From the NCBI RefSeq assembly GCF_001420695.1, contig NZ_LJJB01000007.1:124001-188000 (forward strand): 64,000 bases of DNA, written 5' to 3'. The stretch is from Brevibacillus choshinensis (GTDB lineage Bacteria > Bacillota > Bacilli > Brevibacillales > Brevibacillaceae). The notes under the pieces were generated by a model. That model was not told where the DNA came from. It did not search any database and was given only the letters and a program-made list of their open reading frames with translations. The position numbers and the translations under genes are program-made. Shown one piece after another: positions 26,468-34,994 of the stretch (the first letter of the stretch is position 1; each line of letters starts with the position of its first letter).

Positions 26468-27295
26468 ATGCCAGAGTTGCCAGAGGTAGAAACGGTAGTC
26501 CGGACGTTGGGTGGACTGGTTGTCGGCAAGCAGATCGAGCGGGTGAGCGTTCTCTTGCCGAGAATCATCCGTACACCTGATGACGCGGAGGAGTTCAAAG
26601 CTCATCTTGCGGGACAAACGATCCATGCGATCAAACGTCGGGCGAAATTCATTCAGTTTTTTCTAGATCAGGATGTACTCATTTCCCATTTGCGGATGGA
26701 AGGAAGGTATGGCCTGTATCAGGCAGATGAACCTGTGGAAAAACATACCCATGTCATCTTCCACTTTACCGATGGGACGGAGCTGCGCTATCGGGACGTT
26801 CGTCAGTTTGGAACGATGGACGTATACCCTCTGGGGATGGAAACGACGACAGGACCCCTTTCCAAGCTCGGTGTAGAGCCGTTGGATGAGAGCTTTACCG
26901 CGGATGTCCTGCGTCGACTGTTAAAGGACCGTCCAACAAAAATCAAGCCGCTGCTGCTGAACCAGGAATGTATTGTTGGACTGGGGAATATTTATGTGGA
27001 CGAGTCACTCTTTAAAGCGAGAATTCATCCTGAGCGGCCAGCGGGCAAGCTGACCAAAAAACAGGTGGATCTCCTGCATGAGAGTATCGTTGCTACGCTG
27101 TCGGAAGCAGTGGACCAAGGCGGTAGCTCGATCAAGTCGTACGTCAACGGGCAGGGAGAGATGGGGATGTTCCAGCAATCCCTCATGGTGTATGGACGTA
27201 AGGATGAGCCTTGTGTCAACTGTGGGACGGAAATTGTCAGGTTTGTCGTGGGAGGCAGGGGCACCCATATTTGTCCCGTTTGTCAGAAAAAGTAA
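26468..27295 (+). CDS. mutM: Formamidopyrimidine-DNA glycosylase
   Basis: 275 residues. It begins MPELPEVETVV, where the exposed Pro2 and Glu3 are the catalytic residues. Lys in IKRRAKFI is the conserved substrate contact. The C terminus has a CX2CX16CX2C zinc finger (CVNC...CPVC). It excises 8-oxoguanine and opens the abasic site. Co-transcribed with polA as in B. subtilis; the ytaF gene that lies next in B. subtilis is absent and replaced by hairpins. Confidence 0.97.
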   Translation: MPELPEVETVVRTLGGLVVGKQIERVSVLLPRIIRTPDDAEEFKAHLAGQTIHAIKRRAKFIQFFLDQDVLISHLRMEGRYGLYQADEPVEKHTHVIFHFTDGTELRYRDVRQFGTMDVYPLGMETTTGPLSKLGVEPLDESFTADVLRRLLKDRPTKIKPLLLNQECIVGLGNIYVDESLFKARIHPERPAGKLTKKQVDLLHESIVATLSEAVDQGGSSIKSYVNGQGEMGMFQQSLMVYGRKDEPCVNCGTEIVRFVVGGRGTHICPVCQKK

Positions 27296-27305
27296 AGACT
27301 TTTTT

Positions 27306-27404
27306 CTCGCAAGATAGGAAGTTAATTTTCCTATCCAGTACAAGTGCAACCAGGCGAGACTTGTACCCTTTGGGTGCAAAAGCTTGGCGTAGCCAAGTTT
27401 TCTA
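27306..27404 (+). repeat. Three tandem hairpins between mutM and coaE
   Basis: GATAGGA/TCCTATC, GTACAAGT/ACTTGTAC and CTTGGC-GTA-GCCAAG followed by TTTTCTA. The last unit repeats the hairpin at 4773-4793. The coaE ribosome site follows at once, so the transcript must read through or restart here. Confidence 0.6.
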
Positions 27405-27420
27405 GGAGAGGAGGATGGGC

Positions 27421-28023
27421 ATGATATTAGGATTGACGGGCGGGATCGCCACGGGAAAAAGCACTGTCACAGGCATGCTGCGCGAGCGGGGCATTCCTGT
27501 CATTGACGCTGATCAGATTGCCAGAGAGGTCGTGGAGCCGGGCAAGCCTGCTTACGAAGCCATCGTCCGCCACTTTGGACGGGAGATTTTATTGAATGAT
27601 GCACAAATCGACCGCAAAAAGCTAGGAGAGGTCGTATTTTCCGATGAGGCTGAGCGCCAAAAGCTAAATGCGATCATCCATCCAGAGGTACGTCGTGTCA
27701 TGCGGGAAGAAGCGGAGGCGGCAGAAGCCAACGGGGCTGAGATCGTGTTTATGGACATCCCCCTCTTGTTTGAGAGCAAGCTGCAGTACATGGTGGAAAA
27801 GATCGTGGTCGTTTACGCACCCGCGGATATGCAGCTCGCACGGATGATCGAACGAGATGAACTGGAGGAGGAGCAGGCACATAAACGACTGCGCGCCCAG
27901 TTTCCGATTGATCAAAAGAGAACGGAAGCGGACTTCCTAATTGACAACTCCACATCGAGAGAAGAAACAGAACGGCAAGTAGAGAAGATGCTGTCTGTGA
28001 TTCGTACGGAGTTGAAATCATGA
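27421..28023 (+). CDS. coaE: Dephospho-CoA kinase
   Basis: 200 residues. ATG at 27421 is chosen because AGGAGG is 6 nt upstream; the ATG two codons earlier abuts that site. Walker A GGIATGKST opens the protein, followed by the DADQIAR motif. It performs the last step of CoA synthesis, phosphorylating the 3'-hydroxyl of dephospho-CoA. Its TGA overlaps the ATG of the next gene (ATGA). Confidence 0.96.
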   Translation: MILGLTGGIATGKSTVTGMLRERGIPVIDADQIAREVVEPGKPAYEAIVRHFGREILLNDAQIDRKKLGEVVFSDEAERQKLNAIIHPEVRRVMREEAEAAEANGAEIVFMDIPLLFESKLQYMVEKIVVVYAPADMQLARMIERDELEEEQAHKRLRAQFPIDQKRTEADFLIDNSTSREETERQVEKMLSVIRTELKS

Positions 28024-28583
28024 AGCTCGGTCGTCGAGCAGCACTTATTTTGCTCATACTAATGAGCGTCTTTTTGCTGCTCAATACTCCTTTGATCTGG
28101 AAGTGGATGTATCCGATCAAGTTTCAAGGGGAAATCGTATCCGCATCTCAGAAGTACAAGGTGGATCCTTACCTCATATTGGCTGTGATCCGGTCCGAGA
28201 GCGGGTTCAAGACGGACCGTGTCTCCAAAAAGGGAGCGGTCGGGTTAATGCAGATCATGCCTGATACAGCGGCATGGATTGTCCAGCAGGCTGGCTTTCA
28301 GCCCAAGGACGATCAATATTTGTACGATCCGATCATGAACATTCACATTGGGACGTGGTACTTGAACTTTTTGCTCAACCGATACGAAGGCGATCTGGTC
28401 AAGGTGATCGCCGCGTACAACGCAGGACCGGGGAAAGTCAGCGGGTGGCTGTCTAACGAGCAGTGGAATGGACAACGCGAGCATATTGAGGACATCCCCT
28501 TCGGAGAGACGCGGCAGTATGTTCAGCGTGTCCTCTATTACCATGATCGGTACAAAAACATATATGATGTTGATTTACAATGA
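28020..28583 (+). CDS. Membrane-anchored lytic transglycosylase (SLT domain)
   Basis: 187 residues: N-terminal membrane anchor (about 9-26), then a Slt70-type domain (about 38-180) with the catalytic Glu in RSESGF, the GAVGLMQIMP motif and AAYNAGPGKV. It cleaves glycan strands of the wall by forming anhydromuramic ends. The ATGA overlap with coaE indicates coupled translation. Same context in B. subtilis and relatives. Confidence 0.93.
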   Translation: MKLGRRAALILLILMSVFLLLNTPLIWKWMYPIKFQGEIVSASQKYKVDPYLILAVIRSESGFKTDRVSKKGAVGLMQIMPDTAAWIVQQAGFQPKDDQYLYDPIMNIHIGTWYLNFLLNRYEGDLVKVIAAYNAGPGKVSGWLSNEQWNGQREHIEDIPFGETRQYVQRVLYYHDRYKNIYDVDLQ

Positions 28584-28616
28584 AAGCCGCTTTCTTTCCA
28601 AAAGAGAGCGGCTTTT
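28583..28616 (+). terminator. Terminator after the lytic transglycosylase
   Basis: AAAGCCGCTTTCT (28583-28595) pairs with AGAGAGCGGCTTT (28603-28615) with G-U pairs, T tail. Confidence 0.88.
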
Positions 28617-28620
28617 GTCT

Positions 28621-28868
28621 TACTATCGGAAAGTATAAATTCCTTGGAAAAAATTGAGCTTATCAACATAGCTGGGGTGGGGAGAAGCAGGTTTCCGATC
28701 TACACCCCGCAGAAGAGGTTAGACTGTCCGCTCCACAACGATTTACGGGGAAGCGGTAAAGTAGTAGCCGCTACGCAGTGAATACAGAGGTACCGCTTCT
28801 GGATCCCGTGAATTCGTTGTTCCGCTAAGATGGGTCCGGAGTCTCTCCGCCTGGAAACCTGCTTCTCC
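28621..28868 (+). repeat. Family B repeat, most complete copy
   Basis: Starts with TACTATCGGAAAG-TATAAATT right after the terminator. The main element is bounded by a perfect 16-bp inverted repeat, GGAGAAGCAGGTTTCC (28681-28696) and GGAAACCTGCTTCTCC (28853-28868). The core is shared with 20780-20860 and with the reversed copy at 3528-3730. From 28869 to 29130 I recognise no gene or repeat. Confidence 0.8.
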
Positions 28869-29130
28869 TGCGAACTGTTGTGGTTTCTAGTAACTTGTTC
28901 TGCGAGGTTCAAGGGAGCAAAGCTTCATTTCCCAATCGTTGCGCTTCGAAGGACATGGGTGAATCACGAGAAGACCGAAGTCGTCCAATAAGTCTGATCG
29001 ACATGTCACGGAAGCCATTGAATAAGGAGAATCAAGCTTTCGTTCTTCGTAGGCATTGTCCCACGAGAGGTTGTTCTCAAAGAAACTCCGTGGAAGGCTC
29101 CCTAGCAATGGAACGTGGATGAATCAAAGC

Positions 29131-29356
29131 TGGCCGAGGAAAAAGGGAAAATAAGCGGAAGATCTTTGGAACTCCAACCAAGGCGCAATGGAAAAAACGG
29201 AACACGCTTTTAAGCGTCCACCTCTGAGAAGCTTCCTGAGATGGCTACTTTGGACGCAGTTTCGTTTTTTGCATGGAGGCGGTCAGGGATGACCCCCAGC
29301 AGGTGTTCCTATGAAGCTGAAGCGTTTTCCCCTTTTTCCTTTCCTCCACCACAGTC
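29131..29356 (-). repeat. Dispersed palindromic repeat, family A, copy 3 (reversed)
   Basis: The reverse complement aligns end to end with the copies at 2815 and 3105, including GGAAAAAGGGGAAAACGCTT, GCGTCCAAAGTAG, TCTCAGAGGTGGACGCTTA and CCGCTTATTTTCCCTTTTTC. About 26 kb separates it from the other copies. Confidence 0.8.
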
Positions 29357-29486
29357 AGACCGAGTGCAAAAAGGAAGCGGGTGTATTTCCCGCGTATTTC
29401 TTATGCCTAGGGCACGATAAAGGAAAACACATTGAGAAAAATAGGAGGGGGAAATCGTCCAAATATTTATTTTTCAGTAAAACACA

Positions 29487-29514
29487 TTGATAATTGTGTC
29501 ATACTTATTATAAT
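29487..29514 (+). promoter_or_regulatory. gapB promoter with CcpN-type operator
   Basis: TTGATA (29487-29492), 16-nt spacer, TATAAT (29509-29514). Between them, TGTGTCATACT (29495-29505) fits the published CcpN consensus TRTGHYATAYW at every position. CcpN represses gapB and pckA under glycolytic conditions in B. subtilis. Confidence 0.7.
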
Positions 29515-29559
29515 AAAAGTAACAGAACAGCGTAACTTAATTGTGAAAGGGGTTTCTAT

Positions 29560-30606
29560 ATGACAATCAAAATTGGTATCAATGGTTTCGGCCGTATTGG
29601 GCGCATGGTATTCCGCCGCGCTATTCAGGACCCCAACATCGAAATCGTCGCGATCAACGCCAGCTATCCTGCGGAGACGCTCGCTCATTTGTTGAAATAC
29701 GACACGATTCATGGACGCCTACAAAATAAAGTGGAAGTACAAGACAACAAGATCCTCGTAGATGGCAAGCCGACCGTCGTACTCTCTGACCGTGATCCAC
29801 TCAAACTGCCTTGGGGCGAGCTGGGTGTGGAAATCGTCGTAGAAGCTACTGGCAAGTTCAAGGACCGTGAAGGCGCTGGCAAGCACCTGCAGAGCGGCGC
29901 GAAAAAAGTAGTCATTACAGCACCAGCAAAAGAAGAAGACGCAACGATCGTGATGGGTGTAAACGATACGATCTATGACCATGCGAACCATCATATCGTC
30001 TCTAACGCTTCTTGCACCACCAACTGTCTGGCTCCTGTAGCAAAAGTGCTGAATGACGCATTTGGTATCGACCAAGGCTTGATGACCACCATCCACTCGA
30101 TCACCAACGACCAAGTGAACATCGACAACCCACATAAAGACCTGCGTCGTGCACGTGCTGCTGGTGAATCTATCATCCCGACTACAACAGGTGCTGCACG
30201 TGCGGTAGGAAAAGTGTTGCCAGAGCTGAACGGCAAGCTAAACGGTTTCTCCCTGCGCGTACCGACTACAAACGTTTCCGTCGTAGACTTGGTTATCAAC
30301 ACCAAGAAATCAGTTACAGTGGAAGAAGTCAATCGCGTCCTGCGTGAAGCAAGCGAAGGCAACATGAAAGGCTATCTGGAATTCTGCGATGAGCCACTCG
30401 TTTCCAGCGACTTCAATGGAAATGAAAGTTCTTCCATCGTTGACGGACTGTCCACCATGGTGATGGGTACGAACCAAGTGAAAGTACTCGCTTGGTACGA
30501 CAATGAGTGGGGCTATTCCTGCCGCGTTGTAGACCTAGTGCGCCACGTTTCCGAAATGCACAACCAAGCGACTACAAAAGAGGCTGCTGCTGCTGGCGTC
30601 AACTAG
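29560..30606 (+). CDS. gapB: Glyceraldehyde-3-phosphate dehydrogenase, gluconeogenic type
   Basis: 348 residues. Rossmann motif INGFGRIGRMVFRR, catalytic Cys in SNASCTTNCLAP and the downstream His in TTIHSITNDQ. It matches the GapB group (VVAINASYPAETLAHLLKYD; NDQVNIDNPHKDLRRARA) rather than glycolytic GapA, and the genomic position (coaE/gapB/nrdR/dnaB) is that of B. subtilis gapB. The NADP-preferring gluconeogenic role is inferred from the family and supported by the CcpN-like operator. A terminator follows. Confidence 0.95.
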   Translation: MTIKIGINGFGRIGRMVFRRAIQDPNIEIVAINASYPAETLAHLLKYDTIHGRLQNKVEVQDNKILVDGKPTVVLSDRDPLKLPWGELGVEIVVEATGKFKDREGAGKHLQSGAKKVVITAPAKEEDATIVMGVNDTIYDHANHHIVSNASCTTNCLAPVAKVLNDAFGIDQGLMTTIHSITNDQVNIDNPHKDLRRARAAGESIIPTTTGAARAVGKVLPELNGKLNGFSLRVPTTNVSVVDLVINTKKSVTVEEVNRVLREASEGNMKGYLEFCDEPLVSSDFNGNESSSIVDGLSTMVMGTNQVKVLAWYDNEWGYSCRVVDLVRHVSEMHNQATTKEAAAAGVN

Positions 30607-30646
30607 TTGCGCGCCACAGGCAAACAGCTCTGAATGAAATAGCAAG

Positions 30647-30679
30647 CCCCTTTGCGTAAAAAACAGCAAAGGGGTTTTT
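30647..30679 (+). terminator. Terminator after gapB
   Basis: CCCCTTTGC (30647-30655) pairs with GCAAAGGGG (30666-30674), then five T. Confidence 0.9.
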
Positions 30680-30699
30680 CTTGCCTATCCGTTTAGTTA

Positions 30700-31830
30700 T
30701 CAGGAAGTCGTCTCATTCGCGACATCGTTCATTCGGAACAAGTCATCATCTTCGAACCCGACGATAAATAACTTGATGCTTGCTTTTAGATTTAGATCAA
30801 ATGGGGGATGGATGTCATTGCCTCGGCCGTCCTTGATGATCCTTACAGTCGGACGGTGGGAGTAATCCGGGTCGACGCGACTGACCACGCCTACCTCACC
30901 AGTATTCAATACGACGCTGCTCCCAATCGGAAAGACGGCGATATGCTTGATAAAGGCGTTGACGAGTTGATGTTCAAACAAGTGACCACCGGAGCCTAGC
31001 AAGTACTCCAGAGCGTCCTGGGGCATGTACCGCTTTCGCCAAGGACGTGGAGAAGTCAGCGAGTCGTAGACATCCGCAATGCCAACGATCTGGGCGTACT
31101 CATGAATTTGTTTTCCCTGCAAACCCTGAGGGTAGCCGCTCCCATCTAGCCGTTCGTGATGCTGCAGGCAGACGTGAGCAGACAAGAGGGATATATCGTG
31201 CTGTTTTCGCAGCATATTAAAACCGTGCATCGTATGCTGTTTGGCGATTTCTTTTTCTTCGTCAGTCCAGCGCTCTTCTTTTTGCAGCATTTCTTCGGGG
31301 AGATTCAGCTTCCCCATATCATGGAGCATGGCCCCGATACCCAGATCCATCAGTCGTTGCCGGTTGTAGCCCAGCGACATCCCGACAGCGGTAGCTAGTA
31401 CAGCTACGTTGACCGAGTGGTGATATAGAGATGGAGAATGAGAGGAAATGCTGGATAAATGACCAATCATTTGCTTATTGAGCAGGAGGTCATCCAGGAT
31501 GGAGCTAAAGGCGCGCTGAAAATGCAGGCCCATTTCTATTAACGAAATTTTTCGTGCGAGCTTGTTTGAGTTGGTAATCTGCTTGAACGTTTTCTCGATG
31601 GCCTCGACAGCGATTTGCCGTGTCTGGGGACGGATGACCTCTTCTACCTGGATGTCTTCAGTACGAGGATCATCTATATAGACAGCGTCAATCTTGGACC
31701 GTGTCAGGCCCGCTATGAGACGCTCAGTCAGCACCATACCCGTACCTAGCAATACTTTTCCATCTTCGGTGAAAACGGTGCGGCCCAATTTCATACCTGG
31801 CCGAACTTGTCTTAAAGATACTAACCTCAT
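30700..31830 (-). CDS. HD-GYP domain c-di-GMP phosphodiesterase
   Basis: 376 residues; ATG at 31830 follows GGAGGGATTGTA. The N-terminal about 120 residues start MRLVSLRQVRPGMKLGR, a small beta domain common ahead of HD-GYP domains in Firmicutes. The catalytic domain shows HHSVNVA, HDMGKLNLP, the HHERLDGSGYPQGL signature and DVYDSLTS, so all metal ligands and the GYP motif are intact. It should hydrolyse cyclic di-GMP. The C-terminal tail (about 310-376) has a conserved GSSVVLNTGEVGVV segment seen in similar proteins. Convergent with gapB. Confidence 0.92.
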   Translation of the reverse strand: MRLVSLRQVRPGMKLGRTVFTEDGKVLLGTGMVLTERLIAGLTRSKIDAVYIDDPRTEDIQVEEVIRPQTRQIAVEAIEKTFKQITNSNKLARKISLIEMGLHFQRAFSSILDDLLLNKQMIGHLSSISSHSPSLYHHSVNVAVLATAVGMSLGYNRQRLMDLGIGAMLHDMGKLNLPEEMLQKEERWTDEEKEIAKQHTMHGFNMLRKQHDISLLSAHVCLQHHERLDGSGYPQGLQGKQIHEYAQIVGIADVYDSLTSPRPWRKRYMPQDALEYLLGSGGHLFEHQLVNAFIKHIAVFPIGSSVVLNTGEVGVVSRVDPDYSHRPTVRIIKDGRGNDIHPPFDLNLKASIKLFIVGFEDDDLFRMNDVANETTS

Positions 31831-31968
31831 TACAATCCCTCCAACAATACCCATATTGTACTCCATTCGACTTATGCTTTAAATAGGTACAAGGATTGAC
31901 TTGACTTCTGCAGGGAAATTGAGGGACACTGTAAACAAGTATTGTCTGTACTGGAGTTGATTGCTGCT

Positions 31969-32454
31969 ATGCGTTGTCCATTTTGTGAGTACAACGGGAC
32001 AAAAGTCCTAGATTCGCGTCCTTTTAATCATAATAAATCAATCCGTCGTCGTCGGGAATGTGAACAGTGCGAACGTCGGTTCACAACTTTTGAGATGGTG
32101 GAAGAAACCCCCTTGTTGATCGTCAAAAAAGAGGGTACTCGAGAGGAATTCAGTCGCGAGAAGGTGTTGCGTGGTTTGGTGCGCGCCTGTGAAAAGCGTC
32201 CGGTTCCACTAGAGGTGCTGGAAAACGTGGTCAATGACATTGAAAGGGAGCTGCGTAGCTGCGGTCAGGCGGAAGTCCCTAGCAATGATGTTGGGGAGAA
32301 GGTCATGGAGCGTTTGTACCATGTAGATGAGGTCGCTTATGTACGTTTTGCCTCTGTCTATCGCCAGTTCAAGGATATTAGTGTCTTCATGAAGGAATTG
32401 GAGGAGCTGTTGGCGCAAGCGAGGAACAGTCACACTCCTTTTCCCAAAGAGTAG
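31969..32454 (+). CDS. nrdR: Transcriptional repressor NrdR
   Basis: 161 residues. The N-terminal zinc ribbon (MRCPFC ... CEQC) is followed by the ATP-cone (about 49-139, starting [12 protein letters not shown]). NrdR senses ATP/dATP and represses ribonucleotide reductase operons, so it should control the nrdJ seen at the start of the window. ATG at 31969 matches the family start exactly, although GGAG is 13 nt away, longer than usual. Lies upstream of dnaB as in B. subtilis. Confidence 0.95.
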   Translation: MRCPFCEYNGTKVLDSRPFNHNKSIRRRRECEQCERRFTTFEMVEETPLLIVKKEGTREEFSREKVLRGLVRACEKRPVPLEVLENVVNDIERELRSCGQAEVPSNDVGEKVMERLYHVDEVAYVRFASVYRQFKDISVFMKELEELLAQARNSHTPFPKE

Positions 32455-32599
32455 TAACGATAGGTAAAAAGGTCTCTCGACGCCACGCTCTCGCGGTATT
32501 TCAGCCAGGGCGTCTTTCGCTTTCCATCTGATTTCAGCACGTTGACCAGATCGCCATGTTATAATAGTGGAATGAGATTTTTCAGGAAGGAAAGAGCCG

Positions 32600-34048
32600 A
32601 TGCGCCGTTTAGTATGGAACGAATTGTTGCCAAAGGATCGTTTTTTGGTACGGGTGGTGAGGCCGCTTAGCTTTACCGAGATGGGCTATGTCACGCATTT
32701 GTACTTGCCGATCATCGGTGTCGAGTCGTATACGCTCTACCAACTGCTCGCGCATGGCGTGCAGGAGGCGAGCGGTGCTGCTTCTGAGAGTACACATCGC
32801 AGCTTGATGCTCTCTACTTCGTTGTCTCTCGATCGGCTTTTGGATGCCCGTGAGCGTCTGGAGGCTATGGGACTGATAGAGGTACGCAGACGTGAGAATT
32901 TGCAGCGGGATTACTACTACGACTATTTGCTAAAGCCGCCGCTTACACCGGGAGAGTTTTTTTCGGATTACGTCCTTTCTCTTATGCTGTTAAATAAGAT
33001 TGAAAATATTCGATTCCAGCAGCTGCGAGAGCAATATGCCGATATGATTGCTACTCAACTGGATCAGGAATACACCATCGTCGAAAATGTGACGAAGGAT
33101 TTTCATGAAGTGTTCCAATCATTGAAACCGTCTGAGCTGGAAGTGAAGAAAGGCTCAGAGCGAGAGCAGTTCTTGACGAAAATGGAGACGAGCTTCCCAC
33201 CAGCCGATATGAAGTCTGGCTTTGAGGCACAGGTCGCGCACCCGTTGAGCGTCTCGTCCTTGCGTCTTTATTTGCCAGACAATGCAGATGCTTCCAAAGT
33301 GCTTGGCGGTACGAGCATGGAATTTTTATATTTGCTGTGCCACTTTTATCAGATGGACAGCTGGGGGATGGGCCAGGAGCTACGGGACTGGACGCTGTAC
33401 AAGCCAGACCGAAGCCTGGATACCGAAGTACTGCGCAAGCGTATGGTGCAGCGTTATTCCGAGGACAAGCTGTATCGAAATACTACCGTGGAGAGCGGTG
33501 GAGAGGATGAGTGGGGGCCAGGCCAATTGCCAGAGCCGGGCAGTGAAGCGTTTGTCCGTGCTTGTCGCGTGCTGTCTCCTCTCGGACTGCTGGAGCGTGT
33601 CGTCGGAGGCAGGGTCAGTAAAGTGTTTCTCGAACGCGCGGAGACGCTGGTATTCTCAGACGGAATGCAGCCGGAAGTCGTGAATGCCTTGCTGGTCCAC
33701 ACGTTGGCGAGCATGCAGATGGAATTGCCGAAAGCGTACATGGAGACGATTCGCGACAGCTGGAAAGCGAAGCGGATTGCTACCGTAGATGAGGCCGTGA
33801 AGCAGATTCTGGAGCGTGCCGATCAGAGGGCTCAAAGTGTAGAAAAGGCAAAGAGTACCAAGAAGGATACGGGTACGGTACGACGCAACGGGAAAAATGT
33901 CTTGCAGGACAAACTGCCGGCGTCAGTCGAATGGCAGAGAGAACAGGAGAAAAACGGGCAGCTGTCTGCAAAAGGAAAGCTCATTTCGGACGATCCTGAA
34001 TTGAGTAAAATGCTCGAAACCTTACGTAAAAAACAGAAAGGAGAGTGA
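32600..34048 (+). CDS. dnaB: Replication initiation and membrane attachment protein DnaB (Firmicute type)
   Basis: 482 residues, similar in length to B. subtilis DnaB (472). Two DnaB/DnaD-type winged-helix and DDBH2 regions are expected; I can see the leading FLVRVVRPLSF..MGYVTHLYLPIIG segment (wHTH region, residues 14-110) and a basic, low-complexity C terminus. With DnaD and DnaI it loads the replicative helicase at oriC. ATG follows AGGAAGGAAAG. dnaI begins 7 nt after its stop. Confidence 0.93.
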   Translation: MRRLVWNELLPKDRFLVRVVRPLSFTEMGYVTHLYLPIIGVESYTLYQLLAHGVQEASGAASESTHRSLMLSTSLSLDRLLDARERLEAMGLIEVRRRENLQRDYYYDYLLKPPLTPGEFFSDYVLSLMLLNKIENIRFQQLREQYADMIATQLDQEYTIVENVTKDFHEVFQSLKPSELEVKKGSEREQFLTKMETSFPPADMKSGFEAQVAHPLSVSSLRLYLPDNADASKVLGGTSMEFLYLLCHFYQMDSWGMGQELRDWTLYKPDRSLDTEVLRKRMVQRYSEDKLYRNTTVESGGEDEWGPGQLPEPGSEAFVRACRVLSPLGLLERVVGGRVSKVFLERAETLVFSDGMQPEVVNALLVHTLASMQMELPKAYMETIRDSWKAKRIATVDEAVKQILERADQRAQSVEKAKSTKKDTGTVRRNGKNVLQDKLPASVEWQREQEKNGQLSAKGKLISDDPELSKMLETLRKKQKGE

Positions 34049-34055
34049 TGGCTAG

Positions 34056-34994
34056 ATGGAATCCGTCGGTCAGTTTATGAAAGAGCTGGCAAAGCGAACG
34101 CCTCGCCAATTGCTGTCGCCTGATGAGCAGCTCGATAAAATGTTTCGCTCCAGCGCTTATTTACAAGCATTCCAGCAAGAGCATCCGGAATTGTCCCGGG
34201 AAGATTACCTGCGATCGCTCTCCGATGTGTATACGTCTGTAAAAGAACAATATTGGTGTGAGCGCTGCCCAGGACTCTCGGAGTGCCCCAATCTGGTAAA
34301 AGGGCATCGGACACAGCTCAGCAATGTGAACCAAACCATCATAAGTGCGATTGCTCCCTGTAAAAAGCAAATCTCCCATGAAGAAGATCTCAAGCGGAGA
34401 CGCATGATGCGGAGCTACTATGTATCTGAGGAAACCTTGACGGCCAGCTTTGACAAGCTAGAGCATGATGCGGGCAACCGGGCAGCAGTAGCAGCAGCCA
34501 TTCAGTTCTGTAACCAAATGGAGACAGGAGAGCGTGCAAAAGGCTTGTATCTCCATGGTTCATTCGGAGTCGGAAAGAGCTATCTCATGGGTGCGATCGG
34601 TCGCCAGCTTTCCGAGAGTCACATCTCTTCATTGTTGGTTTACGTTCCTGATTTTATCCGGGAGATGAAGGATTCCATCTCCGATCAGTCGTACGTGGGG
34701 AAACTGGAGCTTTTAAAAGACGTACCGGTTCTCATTTTGGACGACATTGGGGCCGAGAACCTGACACCGTGGGTACGCGACGAGATTTTGGGTGTCATTT
34801 TGAATCAGCGGGCAAACAATCATTTGCCGACGCTCTTTACGTCCAACTACTCGCTGGAGGAGCTGGAGGAGCATTTGTCGATTTCTAATGGCAATCGAAT
34901 CGAGCGGACAAAGGCAGCGCGGATCATGGAGCGTATCCGCCATTTCGTCGAGGTTATTGAGATCTTACGCAAGAATCAGCGTCTGGAGAGCTGA
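34056..34994 (+). CDS. dnaI: Primosomal helicase loader DnaI
   Basis: 312 residues. The N-terminal helicase-binding domain contains the zinc cysteines CERC, CPNL and APCKK (about residues 68-109). The AAA+ domain shows Walker A GSFGVGKSY (about 170) and Walker B VLILDDIG, with a sensor TSNYS. It loads the replicative helicase. Co-transcribed with dnaB. Its last 30 nt overlap the end of a gene on the other strand. Confidence 0.95.
   Translation: MESVGQFMKELAKRTPRQLLSPDEQLDKMFRSSAYLQAFQQEHPELSREDYLRSLSDVYTSVKEQYWCERCPGLSECPNLVKGHRTQLSNVNQTIISAIAPCKKQISHEEDLKRRRMMRSYYVSEETLTASFDKLEHDAGNRAAVAAAIQFCNQMETGERAKGLYLHGSFGVGKSYLMGAIGRQLSESHISSLLVYVPDFIREMKDSISDQSYVGKLELLKDVPVLILDDIGAENLTPWVRDEILGVILNQRANNHLPTLFTSNYSLEELEEHLSISNGNRIERTKAARIMERIRHFVEVIEILRKNQRLES

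Noticed and set aside
31900-31968. NrdR box upstream of nrdR
   Set aside because: No paired match to the ACAC-AT-GTGT type consensus in the required spacing could be seen.
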